64,000 nucleotides of DNA, from contig JAWPMT010000005.1 in assembly GCA_033344775.1 (NCBI GenBank), positions 2,853,598 through 2,917,597 of the forward strand, read 5' to 3'. Below are positions 1 through 7,969 of this stretch, one piece after another; the stretch's first letter is position 1; every line of letters begins with the position of its first letter. Both the position numbers and the translations under genes were made by a program. The notes under the pieces were generated by a model, which was not told the DNA's origin, searched no databases, and saw only the letters and a list, made by a program, of their open reading frames with translations. The stretch is from Cytophagales bacterium. Lineage in GTDB: Bacteria; Bacteroidota; Bacteroidia; Cytophagales; Cyclobacteriaceae.

Positions 1-334
1 TCTGGGCACTGCGTTTCAAGACATTTTGTGTACCTCCCATTCTAAGGATCAATCGCAATAGGCCATTGAGATCTACTTCCAACAAGAATCGGGTGAAATC
101 GATCATCGCCGTTTTTCTGGTCTTGCCTAGTTTTTTAGCGACCTGATCTACAATCTCATTAGACTGGTCCAAAGGCATCCTGGTTGCCGGGAAAATTTTG
201 CCTTCGTAACCCGCGGCCTTCAGCACTTCATCAAACGCACCGGCCTTTTCATATTCTTCAAAGAATTTCCGAAGGTTCACGTGGTATTGTCCCTTTACAT
301 AAAAAGTATCCTCCTGGGTCAGCCGGTCGAGCAT
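1..334 (-). CDS. Unknown protein, C-terminal part beyond the left edge
   Basis: An open frame runs leftwards off the window; 111 complete codons are visible. The start is the ATG at 334-332, because an in-frame TGA lies six codons upstream. The visible N-terminus begins MLDRLTQEDTFYVKG and is soluble, charged and probably alpha-helical, with no signal peptide or membrane segment. I do not recognise the family with confidence. The pattern of short helices vaguely resembles small heme-NO-binding/TIGR02265-like proteins, but that is a guess. Codon composition looks like that of the surrounding genes, so I consider it a real gene. Confidence 0.6.
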   Translation of the reverse strand, partial: MLDRLTQEDTFYVKGQYHVNLRKFFEEYEKAGAFDEVLKAAGYEGKIFPATRMPLDQSNEIVDQVAKKLGKTRKTAMIDFTRFLLEVDLNGLLRLILRMGGTQNVLKRSAQ

Positions 335-417
335 TCGTGCGGTTGTTTGTCAGGATGAATTTAAGGGATGGATGGTTTACTGACAAGTTCAGTTATCCAA
401 AATTTTAAACAGGAAAA

Positions 418-494
418 GATCGTCATTATGGCAAGAGATCCCGGTATTTTTTAGCCTTTCAAAATCTACGACTAAAAAAACCGGGATGACGATC
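418..494. repeat. Long interrupted palindrome downstream of the CPBP gene
   Basis: The outer arms GATCGTCAT (418-426) and ATGACGATC (486-494) are perfect complements. Inside them ATCCCGGTATTTTTTAG (438-454) pairs with CTAAAAAAACCGGGAT (472-487) with one bulge. The element ends on the stop codon of the protease gene at 494-496. It could work as a bidirectional terminator, since T/A runs are present on both sides, or be a REP-like mobile palindrome. The CCGGGATGACG core resembles the GGAATGACGT ends of the repeat near 7.7-7.95 kb. Confidence 0.6.
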
Positions 495-1234
495 TAAGTC
501 AGCAACGACAACCCCACCGCAATCACATTATTCGCCATGTGGAACAAGAGTGGATATTGAAAGCCAAACTTGACTCGGGTGTAGCCATTGATCAAGGCAC
601 TCATGAGCTGGGGTAATGTTAAAATGGGAAGCAACAGCACATTAAGCAAAATGATCTCGTACTTGGCCAGATGAATCCAGGCAAAAACCAAACTGGAGAT
701 ATAGTAGATCCAACGGAAATTGGTTTCCCAAAAATTATTCAGGACAGCTTTGATCTTTCGATAATTGAACAAGGGAAACAACAACAATCCGAAACCAAAC
801 GATACCCCCGTTCTTAGTATGAAAGATTCATCCATCGCACTGATTTTGGTGTCAAAAATCAGCTTGGTCAGGACATAATAGAGAAAAACGGACAGTGATA
901 AAGACAGATAGATCGGCTTGAATCTCAAACTCAATCGAAAGGCAACTTCTTCTACCAAAGGCAGAATGAATCCCCCGACTAACAACATCATTATTGGCGT
1001 AAAGCGCTCAGACATGCTGGCCTTTTGCACATTCTCCGGATCGTAGATCAACGCAAAAAAAAGAATTACTGGGATCATGCAAATCATCTTCACGATGAAT
1101 AATCCAATGGTGTCGTAGATCTTTAGTCTTGTCGACTTTTCTGCTTGCTCCTCTAGTGAAGGCTTTTTGACGAAATGGAAGAGGTCTCTAAAAAGGGAAA
1201 CATAGTAGGTTGGCTTGACCAGTGGGTACTTCAT
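494..1234 (-). CDS. CPBP family intramembrane glutamic protease
   Basis: A 246-residue multispanning membrane protein. It carries the three signature motifs of the CPBP (CAAX protease and bacteriocin-processing; ABI/Rce1) family: E95-E96-x3-R100 (EEVAFR), F184-x3-H188 (FAWIH) and H232-x3-N236 (HMANN). These residues form the catalytic glutamate/histidine site in Rce1-type proteases, so an active intramembrane peptidase is expected. A cytosolic N-terminal stretch of about 40 residues precedes the first membrane helix. The start is ATG at 1234. The gene stands alone, 60 bp from the S41 peptidase start side, and ends in a palindrome. The substrate is unknown; in bacteria such proteins process peptides, give bacteriocin self-immunity or regulate membrane proteins. 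Confidence 0.8.
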   Translation of the reverse strand: MKYPLVKPTYYVSLFRDLFHFVKKPSLEEQAEKSTRLKIYDTIGLFIVKMICMIPVILFFALIYDPENVQKASMSERFTPIMMLLVGGFILPLVEEVAFRLSLRFKPIYLSLSLSVFLYYVLTKLIFDTKISAMDESFILRTGVSFGFGLLLFPLFNYRKIKAVLNNFWETNFRWIYYISSLVFAWIHLAKYEIILLNVLLLPILTLPQLMSALINGYTRVKFGFQYPLLFHMANNVIAVGLSLLT

Positions 1235-1293
1235 GGGGTAAACTTTCGATGAAGACGCAGTTCACCCCAATTGGTTACACGGCACTCCTAAAT

Positions 1294-2757
1294 TCAATTT
1301 GACCCATTTTGGATAAAATTAAGTGTCCACTCCATTTGTCGGTCCTTACCATTGAGCACATCCTCTACGGAAGGCAATACCTCATGATCCGGGATCACAC
1401 CTCGACCAAAAGGATTCCTATCCGGATCTACATTGAGTTGATGACGTACCAGCGGAATTGCCAATTCTAGTTTGGAATGAGGAAGTGTTACAAAAGACTT
1501 CCCCATGCTTGTATTGCCGTAGTACCCACCGCCGGATTCTTCTCCGATAATGGTCGCAAGGCCGGAAGATTTCATCATCGCGGCAAAATCCGATGCCGCA
1601 GAAAATGAAAATCCATCGATTAGAATAAATACCTCTCCTTCGAATTGAGAACCCTTTGGCTTGTAAGGCTTTGTCATGTAAAGACCGGTCATCGCGTATC
1701 GTGTGCTGTCTACATGAGACATCTTACTGGAACCCGGGAACCAGGTATGCCACCACTTCCTTTTGATCCATTTCATGTTGGGCAGTTTCTGATGGGAGTA
1801 GTAATCGGAAGACTTAGAAAAAATCAGATCAGCATTGTTAGCAAACAAAAACGATTCATTAACGAAATATGAATATAGCACCCATGGTACTCGACCTCCG
1901 CCATTGCCCCTAAGGTCAATAATCAGTTGATCTGCCCCATTTTCTTCTATCTGTCTAAATGTTTCTTTAAACTTCTTTTCAATCCTCGTCTTAGTAAGTC
2001 CTTCTTTCCATCCAAAAAAAGCCTTGATCATTAATGTGGCAATTCCATTGTCGAACGTTAAGATCACATTTCGTTTGGCCTCTTCCGGCTGGTCATTTTC
2101 GAAATAATGTGCATACATCTCTTCTTTTGGCATCGCCGGAACTGAGATTGTTTCCTCTTTTAAATCATCATTCAGGAATTGGATCTCATAAGTATTCGGA
2201 GCACCAAATAACTCGGTGTACGTATACCAAAAATGCGCATTAAGCATATTGAGTTTGCCTGTTTCTGTGAACCCATCTCCGGAGAGCATATCAATACAAC
2301 CTGCGTAGATGGAATCCATGAATGCACCATTCATCCGTGTCAATCGATTACCAGGACTAATCCCAGCAATTGGATCCCCATAAGATTTGATGAAAAAAGC
2401 CTTGCCATCCTCAAATTGTACTTGAAATGGTAGAAAGGCCACCATCTCACTTTCCGTTGTTTGTTTTGAAAGTGAGATATAAGTATGCCCACACCCTACT
2501 TTTGAAAGTGCAGAAGACAAGATCCGGTAAAATTGCCGTTCTGTCATGGGCTGAGTAAGGCCGTCTTTTCCAGATTGAAAAACCTGATCCATTTCAGCCT
2601 TATTCCGGTACCAGTATAATCCGGGGTGGGAATCTTCCAGGCTTCCCTGAAACACTTCAAAGTCTTCTTTCAGTTGTTCAATTGAAAATGTGGGCTTATC
2701 CTGTGCTTCAACTACAAAACAGTGCAGCAAGGAAAGTGCAAACAGCAAATTTTTCAT
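1294..2757 (-). CDS. Secreted S41-family peptidase (C-terminal-processing-peptidase-like)
   Basis: A 487-residue protein with a signal peptide (MKNLLFALSL..., cleavage probably after VVEA) and an S41/TSPc catalytic domain. DLRGNGGG at 281-288 is the typical loop preceding the active site, and GFSFSAASDF around 382-391 supplies the nucleophilic serine (most likely Ser386). GEESGGG near 405-411 is the following conserved glycine loop. An N-terminal helical region (about 25-110) matches the cap of Tricorn/S41 peptidases common in Bacteroidota; no classical PDZ is obvious. It is predicted to act in the periplasm or on the outer face. The AraC-type regulator just upstream on the same strand is 73 bp away and could control it, but that is inference. 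Confidence 0.82.
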   Translation of the reverse strand: MKNLLFALSLLHCFVVEAQDKPTFSIEQLKEDFEVFQGSLEDSHPGLYWYRNKAEMDQVFQSGKDGLTQPMTERQFYRILSSALSKVGCGHTYISLSKQTTESEMVAFLPFQVQFEDGKAFFIKSYGDPIAGISPGNRLTRMNGAFMDSIYAGCIDMLSGDGFTETGKLNMLNAHFWYTYTELFGAPNTYEIQFLNDDLKEETISVPAMPKEEMYAHYFENDQPEEAKRNVILTFDNGIATLMIKAFFGWKEGLTKTRIEKKFKETFRQIEENGADQLIIDLRGNGGGRVPWVLYSYFVNESFLFANNADLIFSKSSDYYSHQKLPNMKWIKRKWWHTWFPGSSKMSHVDSTRYAMTGLYMTKPYKPKGSQFEGEVFILIDGFSFSAASDFAAMMKSSGLATIIGEESGGGYYGNTSMGKSFVTLPHSKLELAIPLVRHQLNVDPDRNPFGRGVIPDHEVLPSVEDVLNGKDRQMEWTLNFIQNGSN

Positions 2758-2830
2758 GGTTGTTTTTGATACAAAAAACGGGGGTTTTGCTACCCTCGGT
2801 GTTGCAAATCGCCTTTTGAAACAAAATAAA

Positions 2831-3910
2831 TCAGCTTTTTAGCAGTTCTGCCGGTGATTTCCCAGTCTTTCGTTTGAATGACCGATAAAAAGTGGTTCGT
2901 GAAGAAAACCCAACTTCTATCCCAATGCCTTCGATACTCAAGCGGTCAGATTCTCCATTCTCCATTTTCTCAATGGCTTTTTCAATCCTGTATTCATTAA
3001 TGAACTGATTGAACCCTTTTTGATAATAATGCTTGAAAATGAAAGATAGCTGCTCTTCGCGGATAGCTGTGTACTGACTCAGCATCTTAAGATTTAAATC
3101 AGTTTGACTATACAACCGATCCTGAGCAAGTGTTTTGAGAATAGTCGAGCGATATTTTTCAAGTTCTTCTTTGGTAGCAAGGTTCGCCCTATGGGACATG
3201 CCTCCAACGATGAGGCGATAAGTGACGAAATAGAAAAAAGCGGAAATAGCGTACAAAACCGGATGCAAAAAGACATATTTCATCAACGACAGCTGGATTT
3301 CGGTAAATGCAAAAATCACATAAGGAGACCAAATCAAGTCAATCAGACTCATCCCAATCAAAATATCCCTCGCCCATCGGTAGGTATTGGTATCAGCAAT
3401 GGCTCGATTAGCCAAAAGGTATTTCCAACTGAAGAATAGGTATATCGTGATCGAAAGCAGTTGTGGATAGCCAAGAATTTGATTGATGTTGTCTAACAGA
3501 TAGTAGTAATCGTGTCTCGAACTGTCTTCGGGAATGGTGTCTAACCCAATCGACCAAATCATGAATGCGAAAACAGACGGAGCCAAGTCCAAAATGGCAG
3601 GAGTGAAGTGGAGATAGTCTTTCTTTTTCAGATTAAAACCCTTTTCGAACAAGCTTCTTGTATAGAAAAATGTCACTGGTCCGAACAGCATAATAAGCTC
3701 AGGATAAACAAAATCAAGTACCGACGTTATATGTCCATTTCCTGAAGGAAAGAAAACCAGGCTATTGGCCGAAGACAAGCCCAACAAAAACAGAAGCGTT
3801 CCAAATAATAGGTTTGAAATGGACCTCTTTGAGCCTAATACAAAAAGGATGATCAACAGACATTGTATGAGCCCGATAAAAACAAACAGGTTCTGGACGT
3901 CTATTTTCAA
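2831..3910 (-). CDS. Membrane-anchored AraC-family transcriptional regulator (7TM-AraC)
   Basis: 359 residues. The N-terminal 235 residues contain about seven hydrophobic helices, and the C-terminal 110 residues form an AraC double helix-turn-helix: the segment RIEKAIEKMENG starts the DNA-binding domain and GIGIEVGFSSRTTFYRSFKR is the second HTH. This 7TM-plus-AraC layout is common in Bacteroidota and is thought to sense an envelope signal directly. The start codon is a TTG at 3910: the open frame extends 29 codons upstream without any ATG or GTG, and the first internal ATG would delete two helices. Its target is unknown; the neighbouring S41 peptidase is a candidate. Confidence 0.8.
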   Translation of the reverse strand: MKIDVQNLFVFIGLIQCLLIILFVLGSKRSISNLLFGTLLFLLGLSSANSLVFFPSGNGHITSVLDFVYPELIMLFGPVTFFYTRSLFEKGFNLKKKDYLHFTPAILDLAPSVFAFMIWSIGLDTIPEDSSRHDYYYLLDNINQILGYPQLLSITIYLFFSWKYLLANRAIADTNTYRWARDILIGMSLIDLIWSPYVIFAFTEIQLSLMKYVFLHPVLYAISAFFYFVTYRLIVGGMSHRANLATKEELEKYRSTILKTLAQDRLYSQTDLNLKMLSQYTAIREEQLSFIFKHYYQKGFNQFINEYRIEKAIEKMENGESDRLSIEGIGIEVGFSSRTTFYRSFKRKTGKSPAELLKS

Positions 3911-4002
3911 TGAATTAGCATTTCGTGTGGAGCAACTCCTTAAAAGTACAGAACCCTCAGGGGTAGCGCAAGTAGTACACTTGTAGGAATACCAGGTTCA
4001 GA

Positions 4003-4605
4003 TCACTCAGGAAATAATTCCATTTGCGTGGGTAACAACTGGAAAGACATTCGATGAAGGGGGGTCACTCCGAGTTCTTTGATGCCCGAACGATGGGCGG
4101 GAGTAGGATAACCAAAATTGGTTTCCCAGCTGTATCCTGGAAATTCATTGGCTTTTTCTCGCATCAATTCGTCCCGGTAGGTTTTCGCAAGAATAGAGGC
4201 TGCAGCAATTGAAAAGTACTTGCCATCACCTTTGATGATACACTCGAATGGCGTGTCATTATGGCTTTTGTAGCGGTTGCCATCAATGAGCAACAGTTCT
4301 GGAGTGATTTTCAATTGATCGATCGCGCGATGCATGGCCAGATAGGAAGCATTCAGTATGTTGATCTCGTCGATCTCTTCGGGAGAAGCAACTCCAACTC
4401 CATAAGCCAAAGCCGAATCCATGATCTCCTGACGTAAGGCATCACGTTCTTCTTCTTTGAGTTGTTTGGAGTCATTTAAAACTTCATGCTTGAAGTCTTT
4501 TTTCAAAATGACCGAAGCAGCCACGACAGGCCCGGCCAGGCACCCACGCCCTGCTTCATCACAACCGGCTTCTATTTTATTTGGATCAAAAAAAGAGGCT
4601 AACAT
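4003..4605 (-). CDS. rnhB: Ribonuclease HII
   Basis: 200 residues from the ATG at 4605 (an in-frame TTG directly before it is less likely). It removes ribonucleotides misincorporated in DNA and RNA of RNA-DNA hybrids. GCDEAGRGCLAGP at 14-26 contains the first catalytic pair Asp16-Glu17; Asp108 (LLIDGN) and Asp145 (KTYRD) complete the four-acid metal site. SIAAASILAKTYRD is the typical type-2 RNase H helix. The length equals the family norm. The last residues, QMELFPE, resemble the sliding-clamp-binding pentapeptide (Q-L-S/D-L-F). It lies three bases downstream of the DM13 gene stop, so the two are probably co-transcribed. Confidence 0.95.
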   Translation of the reverse strand: MLASFFDPNKIEAGCDEAGRGCLAGPVVAASVILKKDFKHEVLNDSKQLKEEERDALRQEIMDSALAYGVGVASPEEIDEINILNASYLAMHRAIDQLKITPELLLIDGNRYKSHNDTPFECIIKGDGKYFSIAAASILAKTYRDELMREKANEFPGYSWETNFGYPTPAHRSGIKELGVTPLHRMSFQLLPTQMELFPE

Positions 4606-4608
4606 CAA

Positions 4609-5010
4609 TCAATTTCGCAGGGGCGAACCACCCCACAGCTTCGCATATTGCTCGCAATGTACGATGATCGATTGATATTCGGAGGGATTGATGGAAGCAG
4701 GAATTTCAAATTTCATTTTTCCTTCGTATGTGCTCAAAGGAGTAACCAAAACGGACTGATTGGTGGCATTTTTCCCAGAGATATCCTCAAAGTCCATTTT
4801 TGACAGGAAGATTTTCAGGTCGGGAGCTTTCTTGGCTTCAAAATTGTCCGCAAAGACCACAAAGTAGGCATCTCCGTTTTTTTCAATTTTCCAGTCTCCT
4901 TCGAAGGTGGTCCAGCGACTATCGGCATCAAAAGTTCCTTGAAAAACCACCTCCTGTGCCCATAGCGTTTGCGCGGATAAGAATGCTAGCAAGACCAATA
5001 ATTTTCTCAT
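4609..5010 (-). CDS. DM13-domain secreted protein
   Basis: 133 residues from the ATG at 5010 (MRKLLVLLAFLSAQTLWAQ signal peptide); an upstream TTG would put ten extra residues before the signal peptide and is unlikely. The mature part shows the DM13 pattern: FQGTFDADSRW, then APDLKIFLS, then a Tyr-rich turn and a terminal CEQYAKLWGGSPL that fits the conserved Cys-x2-Phe/Tyr-x5-Gly block. DM13 domains are proposed to bind cofactors or take part in redox reactions; function here is unproven. It sits immediately upstream of rnhB on the same strand with no spacing, which looks like shared transcription rather than shared function. Confidence 0.75.
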   Translation of the reverse strand: MRKLLVLLAFLSAQTLWAQEVVFQGTFDADSRWTTFEGDWKIEKNGDAYFVVFADNFEAKKAPDLKIFLSKMDFEDISGKNATNQSVLVTPLSTYEGKMKFEIPASINPSEYQSIIVHCEQYAKLWGGSPLRN

Positions 5011-5133
5011 GATTTCTAAAAGTGAACTGTTCGTCGACAAATCTTAACAAAAAAACGACAAAATCATTCGGGGGGAAACCCTTAGCAGCCTGTATTGTCC
5101 ATTAGAAGGCAAACGGTCAAATATTAATCGCCC

Positions 5134-5265
5134 ATGATCAAAAAATACATCAGCTTTTGGATAGTCACCTGCCTGCTGTTGGTAGCCGCTTCCAACAATC
5201 AAAGTCATGAATCCAATTCAGTAGCAACTGGTCAAGCTCCTGTAAGCATGGCTTTCAATCATTAA
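5134..5265 (+). CDS. Small putative secreted peptide (43 aa)
   Basis: An ATG-to-TAA frame of 43 codons directly before the TonB receptor gene, 37 bp upstream and on the same strand. The first 20 residues (MIKKYISFWIVTCLLLVAAS) have the shape of a signal sequence: two lysines, a hydrophobic core with one cysteine, then a polar Ser/Asn/His-rich tail of about 23 residues. No family is recognisable. Lys-Lys start, a coherent signal sequence and the position in an otherwise 260-bp leader favour a real gene, but a chance ORF cannot be excluded. Confidence 0.4.
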   Translation: MIKKYISFWIVTCLLLVAASNNQSHESNSVATGQAPVSMAFNH

Positions 5266-5302
5266 CTCACTGTCGTCAAAAACTCAAGATCACTTTTCAA
5301 AC

Positions 5303-7654
5303 ATGAACAAACTCATCTGCCTTTTACTTTTCGTGGCCAATTTTTACAGCGCCACAGCACAGGAGCTTACACAAACCCTGAAAGGTCGCATTGTCGATCA
5401 GGTTTCCAAGTCTCCAGTCATCGGCGCAACGGTCATTATCCAGGGAACCGAACCTTTGAAAGGAGCAACTACGGATATCGATGGCTATTTCGCAATCAAA
5501 CAAGTGCCCATTGGTCGGGTTTCTTTATCCATTTCTTCAGTAGGATATGAACAAAAAGCCATTCCGAATGTCCTGATCGAGTCGGGAAAGGAAAAATTCC
5601 TCAACCTGGACATGGTAGAAGCGCTGATCGAAATGGAAGAAGTAGTCGTGGTAGCCGACGCACAAGACCGGGGACAACCCATCAATGAGCTGGCTACCGT
5701 TAGTGCCATCTCTATCAATGTGGAAGAAACCAGTCGCATGGCAGCCACTTTTGATGATCCGGCACGTGCGGCGCTTACCTATGCCGGGGTTTCTACTGGA
5801 GGTGATGACTTACTCAATGAGATTGTGATCCGCGGCAATAGCCCAAAAGGTATTTTGTGGCGTCTGGAAGGGGTGGAAATCCCCAACCCCAATCACTTCG
5901 GAAGTGTCGGCTCTTCTGCAGGTGGGATCAGCATGTTGAGTTCCAACTTGCTGAGTACTTCCGACTTTTTTACCAGTGCATTTCCTTCTGACTATGGCAA
6001 TGCCACTTCCGGGATTTTTGATTTGCGCATGCGTCAGGGAAACTTTGACAAACATGAGCATACGCTACAAGCAGGATTGTTAGGCGTGGCTGCAGCTTCC
6101 GAAGGACCGATCAATCGCCAGAAAAGATCCAGTTATCTGGTGAATTATCGCTACAGTACGCTCGCATTATTTGATAACCTTGGCATTGAAATTCTGGGCT
6201 CTCAAGAAGATGTCACTTTTCAGGACCTGTCCTTTAAAGTCAATCTACCAGGAACGAAATTAGGTTCCTTTTCGATCTGGGGATTGGGGGGTAAAAACAC
6301 CTACACTTATCGTCCTCTACTAGAGTTTGGGGAATGGGACTATGAAGACAATGAGCAACAAATGGGAGTTGCAGGTTTGACCAATGTGGCCTACCTCAAC
6401 AAAAACACCTACATCAACACGGTCGTCTCTTACTCGCTTTTCGATACCCATTATGTCTTTGACTCTTTGAGGTTCCGCGCACTTGAGGACGAAGAAGTAG
6501 TGGAGAAAGCGTTGCGTATTTCCAGCTATTTGAACCACAAGTTCAATGCAAAAAACTCGATACGGGTGGGTGGAATCTTCAGCAACCTGGCCTTTGATTT
6601 GGCCTATGATGAATGGGATTATGACCTTAATCGGTCCGTGAATTATCTCAATGAAAACGGAAGTACCAATTTCTTCCAGGCATTTACGAACTGGCAACAT
6701 CGCGCCAACGAGGAATTAACGATCAATGTAGGACTACACGCTTCCCATTTCCGCTTGAATCAGGATTGGTACATTGAGCCCCGACTGGGATTCCGTTGGG
6801 CTTACGCACCAGGAAAAGCCTTGACCGGTGGTGCAGGACTGCACAGCCGCATGGAAACTTTGGCCTTGTACATGGGGAAAGAGTTTCTGGAAGATGGTAC
6901 ATCTCGCCAAAACAATCGTGACTTAAGCTTTACCAAAGCAGCGCATGTGGTATTGGGTCATGAGTGGATGCTGACTAACGAAATTCGTTTCAAAGCCGAG
7001 GCTTATTATCAGCATTTGTATGATGTGCCGATTTGGGCAACAGACACCACAACAGATCAGTACCTCAGAAGTTTTTCTATCCTCAATACTTTCGAAGGAT
7101 GGACCTCTGATGACCTGGATAATGGTGGCAGAGGCAAAAATTATGGCCTGGAATTCACACTGGAAAAATTCTTCTCCAATGGCTACTACTTCCTGAGCAC
7201 CCTTTCTCTTTATGAGTCTAAATATAAAGGCTTAGATGGCATTGAAAGATCAACACGATTTGATGGGAAATACATTTTCAATGTAGTAGGAGGTAAAGAG
7301 TGGACTTTCGGAGCGAACAATAACAAGGTGATCAGTATCAATGGTCGGGCCATCTCTTCCGGAGGAAAAAGAGAAGCACCGATTAACGCCTTTGCTTCGC
7401 AACAAGAAGGGTATACGGTACGGGATTTTAGCAGGAATTTCGAAACACAACTCGAACCATACTGGCGATTTGATCTGGGAATCACCTACAAAGTGAACAA
7501 AATTAATCGGACCACAGCCATTGTGCTTAACGTTCAAAATGTGGTCGGCCGTGCTAACGAGTTTGGTCGCTACTATAGCACTACTACCAATCAAATTGTC
7601 TCTGAGTCACAGGTGGGCATGTTCCCGAATTTGGCTTATAAGGTGAGTTTTTAA
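5303..7654 (+). CDS. TonB-dependent outer-membrane receptor with carboxypeptidase-like N-domain
   Basis: 783 residues with a signal peptide cleaved after about residue 19 (SATAQ). Residues ~24-110 form a CarboxypepD_reg-like beta-sandwich (LKGRIVDQVSKSPVIGATV is its first strand). Residues ~130-235 form the plug (EIVIRGNSPKGILWRLEGV is the characteristic plug segment), and the rest is the 22-strand barrel ending in aromatic Phe. It is shorter than SusC proteins, lacks a SusD partner next door, and belongs to the standalone receptor type that takes up iron chelates, peptides or small glycans. No TonB box is obvious. The start ATG at 5303 is clear; a 43-codon ORF precedes it. Ligand unknown. 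Confidence 0.85.
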   Translation: MNKLICLLLFVANFYSATAQELTQTLKGRIVDQVSKSPVIGATVIIQGTEPLKGATTDIDGYFAIKQVPIGRVSLSISSVGYEQKAIPNVLIESGKEKFLNLDMVEALIEMEEVVVVADAQDRGQPINELATVSAISINVEETSRMAATFDDPARAALTYAGVSTGGDDLLNEIVIRGNSPKGILWRLEGVEIPNPNHFGSVGSSAGGISMLSSNLLSTSDFFTSAFPSDYGNATSGIFDLRMRQGNFDKHEHTLQAGLLGVAAASEGPINRQKRSSYLVNYRYSTLALFDNLGIEILGSQEDVTFQDLSFKVNLPGTKLGSFSIWGLGGKNTYTYRPLLEFGEWDYEDNEQQMGVAGLTNVAYLNKNTYINTVVSYSLFDTHYVFDSLRFRALEDEEVVEKALRISSYLNHKFNAKNSIRVGGIFSNLAFDLAYDEWDYDLNRSVNYLNENGSTNFFQAFTNWQHRANEELTINVGLHASHFRLNQDWYIEPRLGFRWAYAPGKALTGGAGLHSRMETLALYMGKEFLEDGTSRQNNRDLSFTKAAHVVLGHEWMLTNEIRFKAEAYYQHLYDVPIWATDTTTDQYLRSFSILNTFEGWTSDDLDNGGRGKNYGLEFTLEKFFSNGYYFLSTLSLYESKYKGLDGIERSTRFDGKYIFNVVGGKEWTFGANNNKVISINGRAISSGGKREAPINAFASQQEGYTVRDFSRNFETQLEPYWRFDLGITYKVNKINRTTAIVLNVQNVVGRANEFGRYYSTTTNQIVSESQVGMFPNLAYKVSF

Positions 7655-7681
7655 TTAACTGGTCCGAGTTTCTTTAAATTA

Positions 7682-7950
7682 GAAGTCAGGTTAAGTAAAA
7701 AAGAAACCCGTCAGTCCGGCCGGGGCATGTCCGGGAATCTCAATGTTATTTAGTAAACCCAATATTGAGATTCCTTGTTCAGGCACCCTGCCTACGCAGG
7801 AATGACGTTTAACCTGACTTCCTTTGGTTTTCCAATGCCCTCCTTTAGAATCATAAGATTCCCTACCATCAATCCAGGAATTCCAATACTTATCGCAATG
7901 AGACACCTACTCTGATGCCTGCCTTGTTCGGCAGATAGGCAGGGAATGAC
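7682..7950. repeat. Composite palindromic intergenic repeat
   Basis: This fills the 315-bp gap between the receptor and the radical-SAM gene and contains no plausible gene. GAAGTCAGGTTAA (7682-7694) pairs with TTAACCTGACTTC (7809-7821), and nested inside, GGAATCTCAAT (7734-7744) pairs with ATTGAGATTCC (7764-7774). The motif GGAATGACGT occurs twice (near 7798 and 7942), each time just after a short CCTGCC.../...GGCAGG hairpin, suggesting two copies of a module. Such CCTGCC/GGAATGACG palindromes are dispersed intergenic repeats in many Bacteroidota genomes (family knowledge). Confidence 0.7.
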
Positions 7951-7969
7951 GTAATAAAAGTAAATAATA

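Noticed and set aside
184-408. 74-codon plus-strand frame at the left end
   Set aside because: It opposes the better-supported minus-strand partial gene and has odd composition.
5303-7654. Polysaccharide utilisation locus (SusC/SusD)
   Set aside because: No SusD-like gene or glycoside hydrolase lies nearby and the receptor is shorter than SusC.
7655-7969. Small gene in the gap after the TonB receptor (71-codon frame at 7691-7906)
   Set aside because: The stretch is composed of nested inverted repeats; the frame is a by-product.
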